From: an uncultured Haemophilus sp.
GTDB lineage: Bacteria > Pseudomonadota > Gammaproteobacteria > Enterobacterales > Pasteurellaceae
Assembly: GCA_902482195.1 (NCBI GenBank)
Contig: CABSZQ010000017.1
Span: 1 to 10,741 of the forward strand
Reading direction: 5' to 3'
DNA length: 10,741 nt
A program made the position numbers and the translations under genes. Below, piece after piece: positions 1 to 6,116 of the stretch. Positions within the stretch are counted from its first letter, which is position 1. Each line of letters begins with the position of its first letter. The notes beneath the pieces were generated by a model that was given only the letters and a program-made list of their open reading frames with translations, was not told the origin of the DNA and did no database searches.

Positions 1-7
1 TTTATTG

Positions 8-32
8 AGATCGCATTAAGCGATCTTTTTTT
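8..32 (+). terminator. Intrinsic terminator of a plus-strand gene lying left of the window
   Basis: A perfect 7-bp stem (AGATCGC at 8-14, GCGATCT at 20-26) with a 5-nt loop runs straight into a run of seven T residues (26-32). Read on the minus strand the stem is followed by CAATAAA, so it does not look like a good terminator for kdkA. It most likely ends a transcript entering from the left. Confidence 0.8.
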
Positions 33-53
33 ATTGCCTTTTTCTAATGTGTT

Positions 54-779
54 TTAGGCGTTATATCCTTTCAACAATTCATCCCAATTTTCTTCATTGA
101 ATTGAATATTCATTCTGCCGACTTCTTTGACAAAAGAGCGGTGTAATCTTTCTAGGTTGCCTTGTTTCCAAGAATCTCCTGATTTTTGACCGCACTTATC
201 GAAATCAATGAGCCAACATTTTTGTTCATTTCCGAGTTGTTGAACGAGAATATTATGGGCATTGAGATCCGTATGGCAAATTTGCAAATCATGTAATTGG
301 CGAATTAATTTACCAATAGCTTGCCAGATGTCATTCGGCAGTTGCTGTGTTTGTAAAAGTGCGGTCAGATCCTGGGCATTTTCGATCTTTTCACTCAAGA
401 TATCCGCTTGGTAGCAAATTCCTAGTTTGCCTTTTTTAACACGTGCAGCAATCGGTTTGGGTACGGCTACACCTGCTTGATGGAGTTGATTTAAAAGCTG
501 AAATTCCGCCATGCTGCGAGTTTCAGTCAATGATTGAAAACGATAGCGATCTTTATTGAGTTTTCCCCATAAACCACCGCGATAATAATGACGAAGGGCA
601 GTGTTTACACCAAACAGATCTTTTGTATTCAGGAAGTAGGTTGTGCCGCGTCCTTTGGCTGAACCGGTAATACGTTGTTGTTTTTCCCAAAAAGCCGATT
701 CAAAAAATGAAGCGGGCTCTGTTGGTTTTTCTGTGAGATTAAAAAGAAAGAATTGATTATCTTGTTGGAATTCAAGCAT
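54..779 (-). CDS. kdkA: 3-deoxy-D-manno-octulosonic acid (Kdo) kinase KdkA
   Basis: KdkA phosphorylates the single Kdo residue on lipid A at O-4, using ATP, on the cytoplasmic side of the inner membrane during lipooligosaccharide assembly. The 241-residue protein has the kinase-like fold signature: a glycine-rich GRGTTYF segment (43-49), a probable helix-C glutamate near E92, the catalytic loop HTDLNAHN (169-176, with D171 and N176), and DFD (192-194) in place of the usual DFG metal-binding motif, as in the Kdo kinase/RIO-like group. Length matches the Haemophilus enzyme. It is divergent from opsX, whose enzyme uses its phosphorylated product. No good Shine-Dalgarno sequence precedes the ATG; the start was taken from family length. 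Two perfect uptake signals and one near-match lie inside the gene. Confidence 0.92.
   Translation of the reverse strand: MLEFQQDNQFFLFNLTEKPTEPASFFESAFWEKQQRITGSAKGRGTTYFLNTKDLFGVNTALRHYYRGGLWGKLNKDRYRFQSLTETRSMAEFQLLNQLHQAGVAVPKPIAARVKKGKLGICYQADILSEKIENAQDLTALLQTQQLPNDIWQAIGKLIRQLHDLQICHTDLNAHNILVQQLGNEQKCWLIDFDKCGQKSGDSWKQGNLERLHRSFVKEVGRMNIQFNEENWDELLKGYNA
134..142 (+). repeat. Near-match DNA uptake signal (AAGAGCGGT)
   Basis: Differs from the consensus AAGTGCGGT by T to A at position 4. It lies inside kdkA. The same variant recurs at 1912-1920 and, inverted, at 10057-10065. Confidence 0.5.
189..197 (-). repeat. DNA uptake signal sequence (USS)
   Basis: Perfect ACCGCACTT, i.e. AAGTGCGGT on the minus strand, followed on that strand by an A/T-rich flank (CAAAAATC) as in the extended Haemophilus consensus. 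It lies in kdkA. Confidence 0.9.
357..365 (+). repeat. DNA uptake signal sequence (USS)
   Basis: Perfect AAGTGCGGT in kdkA. The 3' flank (CAGATCCTGG) is less A/T-rich than the extended consensus. Confidence 0.85.
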
Positions 780-856
780 TTTAGTTGAACCGAATAATAG
801 AAAATGCTCTCATTCTACTTTAAAATAGACGGAAATTAAATGCGCGAGGAACTCAA

Positions 857-1912
857 ATGTCCCATTCTCCACTTTTTACCTCTCCCCCTAAATCACTTTG
901 TATTTTGCGTTTGTCTGCGGTGGGGGATGTTTGCCATGCACTTGCTGTGGTGCAGCATATTCAACGTCATTGGCCGCAAACCAAATTAACGTGGATTGTG
1001 GGGAAAACAGAAATGGGCTTGCTTTCTGGTATTGAAGGCGTGGAACTGGTTCCTTACGATAAAAAGAGTGGTTGGAAAGGCGTGTGGAATTTATGGATGT
1101 TTTTGAAAAACAATCAATTTGATGCGCTTTTGAATATGCAGACGGCATTTCGTGCTTCTATTATCTCTCTTGGTATTCAAGCGAAATATAAAATTGGGTT
1201 TGGCAAAAAACGTTCTCGAGAGGGACAATGGTTATTTGTGAATCGTCGAGTTCAAGATCCTGAAACGCCTCATGTGCTAGATGGTTTCATGGCTTTTGCG
1301 GATTATCTAGGAGTGCCACAGGCGGAAATGCTTTCTTGGCAATTGGCAATTTCTGATTCAGATCGAGAATACGCTAAACAATTTATCGATCCAACGCGCA
1401 AAAATCTGATTATTTCTCCTTGCTCTAGTAAAGCCGAGAAAGATTGGTTGGTGGAGCGTTATGCTGAAGTGGCAAATATTGCTCATCAACATAATGTGAA
1501 TGTGATTTTTTGTAGCTCGCCGGCAAAACGCGAATTAGAAATGGTGAAAAAAATTATCGCACTTTGTGATTTTGAACCGGTTGATGCATCTGGAAAAACC
1601 AGTTTGAAACAACTTGCTGCATTAATTCATCAAGCAAATTTAGTCATCTCGCCTGATTCTGGTCCAGCTCATATCGCTACCACGCAAGGAACACCTGTCA
1701 TTGGATTGTATGCCTATCACAATCCATTGCGCACTGCGCCTTATCATAATCTGGATAATGTGGTGTCGGTATATGAAGAAAATGTGCAAAAAGAACAAGG
1801 AAAACCTTCAATTGAATTGCCTTGGGCGACAAAATTAAAAGGCAAAAATTTAATGGCTGAAATTCAGGTAGAGCAAGTGGTAGCTCAGATGAGAGCTTTG
1901 AATTTATTTTAA
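857..1912 (+). CDS. opsX: ADP-heptose:Kdo-phosphate heptosyltransferase I (OpsX)
   Basis: This is a glycosyltransferase family 9 enzyme. In Haemophilus OpsX transfers the first L-glycero-D-manno-heptose from ADP-heptose to the phosphorylated Kdo of the lipooligosaccharide inner core, on the cytoplasmic face of the inner membrane. The 351-residue protein starts its Rossmann-like N-domain at ILRLSAVGDVCH (16-27), the typical heptosyltransferase opening, and has the donor-binding motif SPDSGPAHIA (265-274) in the C-domain. The start is backed by GAGGA at 846-850, 6 nt before the ATG. It is divergent from kdkA with a 77-bp gap, so the pair encode consecutive steps. The alternative is a generic WaaC/WaaF heptosyltransferase, but pairing with a Kdo kinase favours the Kdo-phosphate-specific type. 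Confidence 0.9.
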   Translation: MSHSPLFTSPPKSLCILRLSAVGDVCHALAVVQHIQRHWPQTKLTWIVGKTEMGLLSGIEGVELVPYDKKSGWKGVWNLWMFLKNNQFDALLNMQTAFRASIISLGIQAKYKIGFGKKRSREGQWLFVNRRVQDPETPHVLDGFMAFADYLGVPQAEMLSWQLAISDSDREYAKQFIDPTRKNLIISPCSSKAEKDWLVERYAEVANIAHQHNVNVIFCSSPAKRELEMVKKIIALCDFEPVDASGKTSLKQLAALIHQANLVISPDSGPAHIATTQGTPVIGLYAYHNPLRTAPYHNLDNVVSVYEENVQKEQGKPSIELPWATKLKGKNLMAEIQVEQVVAQMRALNLF

Positions 1913-1920
1913 AGAGCGGT
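1912..1920 (+). repeat. Near-match DNA uptake signal (AAGAGCGGT)
   Basis: It overlaps the last base of the opsX stop codon. It has one mismatch to AAGTGCGGT but keeps a consensus-like flank (CAATTTTA), suggesting a decayed or alternative uptake signal. Confidence 0.5.
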
Positions 1921-1933
1921 CAATTTTAGAGAT

Positions 1934-1958
1934 AAAAAAAAGCCCTCAAATGAGGGCT
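1934..1958 (-). terminator. Intrinsic terminator of the AhpD-like gene
   Basis: A perfect 7-bp stem (1941-1947 with 1952-1958, AGCCCTC/GAGGGCT) with a 4-nt loop. On the minus strand it is followed by eight T residues (1934-1941). In the plus direction the stem is followed by AAAAG, so it acts mainly on the minus-strand gene ending at 1985. Confidence 0.85.
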
Positions 1959-1979
1959 AAAAGAATCATAAAGTTCCTT

Positions 1980-1998
1980 GCGAATTATTCGCCTTTTT
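1980..1998 (+). terminator. Possible weak terminator of opsX
   Basis: A GCGAA/TTCGC stem (1980-1984, 1988-1992) with a 3-nt TTA loop is followed by CTTTTT. It covers the stop codon of the convergent gene. The stem is only 5 bp, so this is tentative. It is the only T-tailed hairpin seen after opsX in the plus direction. Confidence 0.3.
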
Positions 1999-2329
1999 GT
2001 GCGTTGTAAGCTTCTAATGCACGAAGAGAGTAGGTGTAAGCTGCACCTGCATTTAATGCGATAGACATCGCTAATGCTGCTGCCACTTCTTCTTCAGTTG
2101 CACCTGCTTTCACCGCTTCATCAGCGTGCACGCCAATGCAGCTTTCACAACGTGTTGTTACTGCGACTGCTAATGCAATTAATTCACGGGTTTTGGCATC
2201 TAATACGTTACCTTCTGCTGCAGCTGCACCTAATGCGCCGTAAGCTTGTAACATTTTAGGGTATTTTTTACCTAATGCACCGAATGATTTTTTAACGTGT
2301 GCTACATCATTTTTCCAATCTGCAAACAT
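1985..2329 (-). CDS. AhpD-like alkylhydroperoxidase / carboxymuconolactone decarboxylase family protein
   Basis: A small (114-residue) all-helical protein of the AhpD/CMD superfamily, cytoplasmic, with no signal peptide. It carries the exact AhpD-type core E-x11-C-x2-C-x3-H: E49, C61, C64, H68. In AhpD this set relays protons and electrons to reduce peroxides, so a redox-active disulfide is likely; the substrate is unknown. AAGGAG (plus-strand positions 2337-2342) lies 7 nt before the ATG. The gene is divergent from an RclR-like AraC regulator, suggesting oxidative or electrophile control. I recall the H. influenzae equivalents as HI1053 (this gene) and HI1052 (regulator). It could be a muconolactone decarboxylase in name only, since no aromatic catabolic genes are nearby. 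Confidence 0.85.
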   Translation of the reverse strand: MFADWKNDVAHVKKSFGALGKKYPKMLQAYGALGAAAAEGNVLDAKTRELIALAVAVTTRCESCIGVHADEAVKAGATEEEVAAALAMSIALNAGAAYTYSLRALEAYNAQKGE

Positions 2330-2367
2330 TGTTTTTCTCCTTAAATTTAGTACAAATTTCGAGAGGA

Positions 2368-2400
2368 ATTATAAGCAGATTAGCGTATGATACTTGTCAA
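2368..2400 (-). promoter_or_regulatory. Candidate promoter of the AhpD-like gene, with long spacer
   Basis: On the minus strand a perfect TTGACA (plus 2395-2400) and a perfect TATAAT (plus 2368-2373) are separated by 21 bp instead of about 17. The -35 box overlaps one of two TTGTC direct repeats at 2394-2398 and 2402-2406 (8-bp period). Perfect boxes at an unsuitable distance suggest activator dependence. This is inference. Confidence 0.5.
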
Positions 2401-2432
2401 ATTGTCTTAACTTTTAGACGGAAAATCTCACA

Positions 2433-3323
2433 ATGGATTATTTAGATAAATTAACACAGCTGGCGCAAGTGCGAGGGGAAATCAATATTCGCTGCTTGTT
2501 TCAAGGGGATTGGCAAGTTGAACATCAGCCAGATGCGGCGGAATATCAAGGTTTATTTCATTTAATCGAGCAAGGTGAGTGCTGGGTAACCTTTGCGGGA
2601 AAACAGTTTCATTTGAAGAAAGGCGATCTCTTTTTTCTCCCTCAAAATCGACAGCACTTTTTGGGCAATTCTCAACAAAAAAGAGAGAATAGCCTACAGC
2701 GAGCGCAATCAAATGAACTTTTTAATGTTCATCAAATAGGGGCCGGTACGCCCGATTTGAAGATGTTTTGTGGGACATTTTATTACCAAAAACCGTCATT
2801 ATTAATTGATTCATTACCAGATTATTTGCATCTTTCGCTGCAAAATACGCCTGTGCAGCTCTTGGTTTCACTTTTTTTACAAGAAGCCGAGAAACCGGAG
2901 CAAGGCACAAAATCGGTGATTGATGCACTATCAAATGTGTTGTTTATTTATATTTTACGTCATGCTCAGCAAATAGGTTTGCTCAATCAAGGCTTATTAG
3001 CTGCGTTGCAGGATAAAAGGCTGAATCAAGTCCTTGAAAAAATCCTGTTTTCACCTCAATTAGATTGGAATATTGAGCAATTAGCAGAGTTGGCATCCAT
3101 GTCTCGTGCGACCTTTATGCGGATCTTTCAACAGCAATTAGGGATGCCTCCAGGAAAATTTCTCACACAAGTGCGGTTAGAAATGGCGGCCGTTTTATTG
3201 AAAAATACGCAAAAGACCATTTTAGCGATTGCCCTTGAAGTGGGGTATCAATCAGAAGCACATTTTAGTAAGGCGTTTAAAGCAATTTATGGGCTTTCAC
3301 CAAGCCAATTTCGCAAAACTTAG
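2433..3323 (+). CDS. AraC-family regulator with RclR-like cupin sensor domain
   Basis: A 296-residue transcription factor. Residues about 1-120 form an RclR-type cupin sensor domain and 196-296 the AraC double helix-turn-helix (first around WNIEQLAELASMSRATFMRI, second around ILAIALEVGYQSEAHFSKAF). Compared with E. coli RclR from memory, the N-terminal 75 residues align without gaps: C21, GDWQ after it, and LPQN-x2-H at 69-75. C113 in the CGTFYY segment matches the second RclR sensor cysteine (C89), after an insertion of about 24 residues. RclR senses reactive chlorine through these two cysteines, so redox sensing is a reasonable inference. Likely targets are the divergent AhpD-like gene and perhaps the ABC gene downstream. 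The Shine-Dalgarno is weak (GGA at 2420-2422). Confidence 0.85.
   Translation: MDYLDKLTQLAQVRGEINIRCLFQGDWQVEHQPDAAEYQGLFHLIEQGECWVTFAGKQFHLKKGDLFFLPQNRQHFLGNSQQKRENSLQRAQSNELFNVHQIGAGTPDLKMFCGTFYYQKPSLLIDSLPDYLHLSLQNTPVQLLVSLFLQEAEKPEQGTKSVIDALSNVLFIYILRHAQQIGLLNQGLLAALQDKRLNQVLEKILFSPQLDWNIEQLAELASMSRATFMRIFQQQLGMPPGKFLTQVRLEMAAVLLKNTQKTILAIALEVGYQSEAHFSKAFKAIYGLSPSQFRKT
3169..3177 (+). repeat. DNA uptake signal sequence (USS)
   Basis: Perfect AAGTGCGGT followed by TAGAAATG, inside the DNA-binding domain coding region of the AraC-type regulator. Confidence 0.9.
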
Positions 3324-3344
3324 CCCATCGTTTAAAACTTGCGT

Positions 3345-3350
3345 TATAAT
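3345..3350 (+). promoter_or_regulatory. Candidate -10 box of the ABC transporter gene
   Basis: A perfect TATAAT lies 22 bp after the regulator's stop codon. No good -35 hexamer is seen 15-18 bp upstream, so the promoter may be weak or activator-dependent. The predicted start near 3357 falls in the uptake signal. Confidence 0.4.
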
Positions 3351-3351
3351 G

Positions 3352-3360
3352 ACCGCACTT
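3352..3360 (-). repeat. DNA uptake signal sequence (USS)
   Basis: Perfect ACCGCACTT in the gap between the AraC-type regulator and the ABC gene. The minus-strand flank CATTATAA fits the extended consensus. Confidence 0.9.
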
Positions 3361-3361
3361 T

Positions 3362-3388
3362 AGGCGGCTCTGTCGCCTTTAATTTTTT
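3362..3388 (+). terminator. Short hairpin with T-tract: regulator terminator or ABC leader attenuator
   Basis: The AGGCG/CGCCT stem (3362-3366, 3374-3378) with a 7-nt loop is followed by TTTAATTTTTT. It ends just before the ABC gene's TAAGG (3388-3392). If transcription starts at the TATAAT upstream, this hairpin lies in the ABC leader. The stem is short, so its strength is uncertain. Confidence 0.45.
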
Positions 3389-3399
3389 AAGGTATTGTT

Positions 3400-5244
3400 A
3401 TGTTTAATAAAATATTTTCATGGTTTGAAAACCGTTTAAATCCTTATCCGGAAAGCGATCCAACGACGCCTGAAAAAGGCTTGTTCCGTTTTATTTGGTC
3501 AAGCATTGATGGTATGAAAGGCTGGATCTTTTTACTTGCGGTATTGACGGTCGGTATTGGTGTAATGGAAGCCTTACTTTTCCAATTTATGGGGTTATTG
3601 GTGGACTGGCTAGGCGCTTATACACCAAGCACGCTTTGGCAAGAAAAAGGGCATTTGCTTGCTGGCATGGCAGCTTTGCTCATTTTCAGTATTGTATGGT
3701 TATTCGTAGGTGTGAATGTACGCTTACAAACGCTACAAGGGGTATTTCCAATGCGTTTGCGTTGGAATTTCCACCGTTTGATGCTAGGACAAAGCTTAAG
3801 CTTCTATCAAGATGAATTTGCAGGCCGTGTATCGGCGAAAGTGATGCAAACTGCTCTTGCGGTGCGTGATACCGTCATGACCATTGCGGATATGCTGGTG
3901 TATGTTGCCGTCTATTTTATTACATCAGGTTTGGTGCTTGCGGCTTTAGATACCTGGTTTTTAGTGCCGTTTTTCTTGTGGATTGTGGCATTTGTGACTA
4001 TTTTACGTTTGCTTATTCCTCGTTTAGCGAAAACAGCACAACGACAAGCTGATGCGCGCTCTCTAATGACAGGACGTATTACGGATGCTTACTCAAATAT
4101 TGCAACGGTGAAACTATTTTCACATGATGCGAGAGAAGCGAATTATGCAAAACGTTCTATGGAAGAATTTATGGTCACCGTGCATGCACAAATGCGTTTG
4201 GCGAGTTCATTAGATACCTTAACTTATGCAACCAATATCTTCTTAACGTTAAGCACCGCGATTTTAGGCGTGGTGTTATGGCAAAACGGCCAAGTGGGCG
4301 TGGGGGCGGTGGCTACTGCAACCGCGATGGCGCTACGTGTAAATGGTCTTTCTCGTTGGATTATGTGGGAATCAGCTCGTTTATTTGAAAATATCGGGAC
4401 AGTGAATGATGGTATGGCAACGCTAACCAAACCGCATACTATTGTTGATAAGCCAAATTGTGTTCCATTAGAAGTAAAACAAGGTGAGATCAAATTTAAC
4501 AATGTTTCGTTTGCCTATGATCCAAATAAACCGTTGCTTAACCATTTTAATCTCATCATCAAACCGGGTGAAAAAGTGGGCTTAATTGGTCGTTCTGGTG
4601 CAGGCAAATCAACTATTGTGAATTTACTTCTACGTTTCTACGAGGCACAAGAAGGCTCAATTACCATTGATGGTCAAAATGTTTTAGATGTAAGCCAAGA
4701 AAGCCTTCGTAGTCAGATTGGTCTTGTAACACAAGATACCTCTCTTTTACACCGTTCTGTTCGCGATAACATCATTTATGGTCGCCCAACCGCGACAGAT
4801 GAAGAAATGATCAATGCGGCTAAACGTGCGGAGGCAGCCGATTTCATCCCTTATCTCAGCGATGCGCAAGGTAGAAAAGGCTATGATGCCCATGTTGGTG
4901 AACGTGGGGTAAAACTCTCGGGTGGACAACGCCAGCGTATTGCCATTGCGCGTGTCATGTTAAAAGATGCACCAATTTTACTGTTGGATGAAGCGACCAG
5001 TGCGTTAGATTCAGAAGTAGAAGTGGCGATCCAAGAAAGTCTCGATAAGATGATGGAAAATAAAACAGTTATTGCCATTGCTCACCGTTTATCCACTATT
5101 GCAGCAATGGATCGTTTAATTGTGTTAGATAAAGGACAAATTGTCGAGCAAGGGACTCACGCAGAATTGCTTGAACAAAATGGCCTTTATGCTCGACTTT
5201 GGAAACACCAAAGTGGTGGCTTCTTGAGTGAGCATGCCGAGTAA
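3400..5244 (+). CDS. ABC transporter, fused permease and ATPase (exporter type)
   Basis: A 614-residue half-transporter of the MdlB/MsbA-like ABC exporter class, expected to work as a dimer in the inner membrane. The N-terminal half holds about six hydrophobic helices (roughly 41-70, 87-107, 160-182, 186-207, 274-297 and a weaker one near 301-325). The ATPase half begins near 363 and is complete: Walker A GRSGAGKST (397-405), Q-loop Q445, signature LSGGQ (506-510), Walker B ILLLD with E531, and switch H562. No key residue is missing. TAAGG at 3388-3392 lies 7 nt before the ATG. It follows the RclR-like regulator by 76 bp and corresponds to what I recall as HI1051. The substrate is not evident; MsbA itself is less likely given this context and the divergent N-terminus. 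Confidence 0.9.
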   Translation: MFNKIFSWFENRLNPYPESDPTTPEKGLFRFIWSSIDGMKGWIFLLAVLTVGIGVMEALLFQFMGLLVDWLGAYTPSTLWQEKGHLLAGMAALLIFSIVWLFVGVNVRLQTLQGVFPMRLRWNFHRLMLGQSLSFYQDEFAGRVSAKVMQTALAVRDTVMTIADMLVYVAVYFITSGLVLAALDTWFLVPFFLWIVAFVTILRLLIPRLAKTAQRQADARSLMTGRITDAYSNIATVKLFSHDAREANYAKRSMEEFMVTVHAQMRLASSLDTLTYATNIFLTLSTAILGVVLWQNGQVGVGAVATATAMALRVNGLSRWIMWESARLFENIGTVNDGMATLTKPHTIVDKPNCVPLEVKQGEIKFNNVSFAYDPNKPLLNHFNLIIKPGEKVGLIGRSGAGKSTIVNLLLRFYEAQEGSITIDGQNVLDVSQESLRSQIGLVTQDTSLLHRSVRDNIIYGRPTATDEEMINAAKRAEAADFIPYLSDAQGRKGYDAHVGERGVKLSGGQRQRIAIARVMLKDAPILLLDEATSALDSEVEVAIQESLDKMMENKTVIAIAHRLSTIAAMDRLIVLDKGQIVEQGTHAELLEQNGLYARLWKHQSGGFLSEHAE

Positions 5245-5260
5245 AACACAGGAAAAAATG

Positions 5261-5269
5261 ACCGCACTT
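5261..5269 (-). repeat. DNA uptake signal sequence (USS)
   Basis: Perfect ACCGCACTT in the gap after the ABC gene. The minus-strand flank CATTTTTTCC matches the extended consensus. Confidence 0.9.
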
Positions 5270-5280
5270 TGCAAAGGTGC

Positions 5281-5297
5281 AACTCTCGAGAGAGTTT
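5281..5297 (+). terminator. Inverted repeat after the ABC gene, possible weak terminator
   Basis: AACTCTC (5281-5287) and GAGAGTT (5290-5296) are perfect 7-bp arms around a 2-nt centre, so in RNA the top pair would open to give a 6-bp stem and 4-nt loop. Only TTT follows. It is the only candidate terminator of the ABC gene in this gap, but it could equally be a protein-binding palindrome. Confidence 0.35.
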
Positions 5298-5326
5298 AGA
5301 TAGAGATTGAACTTTTCTCATAATTA

Positions 5327-5374
5327 GTGCGAATTTCCTTTGACTATTTTATTGACAACAGGTAATATTCGCAC
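5327..5374. promoter_or_regulatory. 8-bp inverted repeat enclosing the yceD promoter (candidate operator)
   Basis: GTGCGAAT at 5327-5334 and ATTCGCAC at 5367-5374 are perfect inverted copies, 40 bp apart arm to arm. One lies just upstream of the -35 box and the other overlaps the end of the -10 box and the expected transcription start. The layout suits a looping or paired-dimer repressor. The arms share AGTGCG-like bases with the uptake signal, so decay from uptake signals is the alternative. Confidence 0.35.
5340..5368 (+). promoter_or_regulatory. Promoter of the yceD-rpmF-plsX-fabHDG operon
   Basis: TTGACT (5340-5345), a 17-bp spacer, then TAATAT (5363-5368): 5 of 6 matches in the -35 box and good in the -10. 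The start would fall near 5374-5378, i.e. 0-4 nt before the yceD ATG. A weaker upstream promoter is possible (TTTAGA 5295-5300, CATAAT 5319-5324, 18-bp spacer), which would give a leader of about 47 nt. Confidence 0.65.
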
Positions 5375-5377
5375 CCT

Positions 5378-5902
5378 ATGCAAAAGGTAAAACTACCCCT
5401 AACCGTTGATCCGGTTAAAGACGCTCAACAAAGAATTGATTATGATGGTTATTATACCGCTAGTCAGTTAGTGCGTTTAGCTGAATCTACGGGGAAAGTG
5501 CTCAGCGATGCACAGGTAACATTATCGTTTTATATTGATCCACAAAAATTAGTGGTGATGAAAGGGCAAGTACAAGTTGATGTCGAATTAGACTGTCAAC
5601 GTTGTGGTGAACCATTCAAACAAACATTGGAGTGTCATTTTATGTATAGTCCAGTGGCTAATTGGGATCAGGCTGATGACTTGCCGGAAATTTATGAGCC
5701 AATCGAATTTAATGAGTTTGGTGAAATAGATTTACTTGGTGCAGTGGAAGACGAACTTATTTTAGCTCTACCGCTTGTCCCAATGCATTCATCTGAACAC
5801 TGTGAAGTGTCCGCGCACGAACAGGTTTTTGGCGAATTGCCTGAAGAATTGGCAAAAAAACCGAACCCGTTCGCTGTATTAGCTAATTTAAAGCAAAAGT
5901 AA
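5378..5902 (+). CDS. yceD: YceD (DUF177), 23S rRNA accumulation protein
   Basis: A 174-residue DUF177 protein. The family is linked to 23S rRNA accumulation, and its gene nearly always sits before rpmF. The start MQKVKLPLT and the end [14 protein letters not shown] are both as in E. coli YceD, fixing the reading frame and start. Conserved features are C-x2-C (C73, C76) in the CQRCGEPF segment, the acidic [15 protein letters not shown] stretch (106-120), and EHCEV with C142, which may form a metal-binding or structural set. There is no Shine-Dalgarno sequence at a useful distance; the nearest AGG (5360-5362) is 15 nt upstream. With the promoter placed as it is, the mRNA may be nearly leaderless. 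It is first in an operon with rpmF, 22 bp downstream. Confidence 0.93.
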   Translation: MQKVKLPLTVDPVKDAQQRIDYDGYYTASQLVRLAESTGKVLSDAQVTLSFYIDPQKLVVMKGQVQVDVELDCQRCGEPFKQTLECHFMYSPVANWDQADDLPEIYEPIEFNEFGEIDLLGAVEDELILALPLVPMHSSEHCEVSAHEQVFGELPEELAKKPNPFAVLANLKQK

Positions 5903-5924
5903 ATTAAATTTAGGAGTATAGCCA

Positions 5925-6095
5925 ATGGCTGTTCAACAAAACAAAAAATCTCGTTCACGTCGTGATATGCGTCGTTCACACGATGCATTAACTACTGCTG
6001 CAGTATCAGTGGATAAAGCAAGCGGTGAAACTCACTTACGCCACCACGTAACTGCTGACGGTTACTACCGTGGTCGCAAAGTGATTAATAAGTAA
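5925..6095 (+). CDS. rpmF: 50S ribosomal protein L32
   Basis: Translation from 5925 gives a 56-residue basic protein, [20 protein letters not shown] at the start and [11 protein letters not shown] at the end, the standard proteobacterial L32 length and sequence. It lacks the cysteines found in zinc-binding L32 forms, like the E. coli type. TAGGAG (5911-5916) lies 8 nt before the ATG, a strong site fitting high ribosomal protein demand. It sits between yceD and plsX, which ties ribosome production to membrane lipid synthesis in one transcript, an arrangement common in bacteria. Confidence 0.97.
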
Positions 6096-6116
6096 TTTTA
6101 CTTATAAGGTATTCAC

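Noticed and set aside
780-856. Promoters in the kdkA-opsX gap
   Set aside because: TAAAAT (821-826) and, on the minus strand, TATTAT (794-799) are AT-rich candidates, but neither has a -35 box at proper spacing, so I do not annotate them.
888-1148. Open frame on the minus strand inside opsX
   Set aside because: It is antisense to a clear heptosyltransferase, has no Shine-Dalgarno sequence and resembles no family; it is a frame shadow.
4224-4502. Minus-strand open frame within the ABC transporter gene
   Set aside because: The ABC protein is intact through this region, and the antisense frame has no start signal.
5692-5988. 98-codon minus-strand open frame over yceD and rpmF
   Set aside because: It overlaps two conserved genes and has no family-like features.
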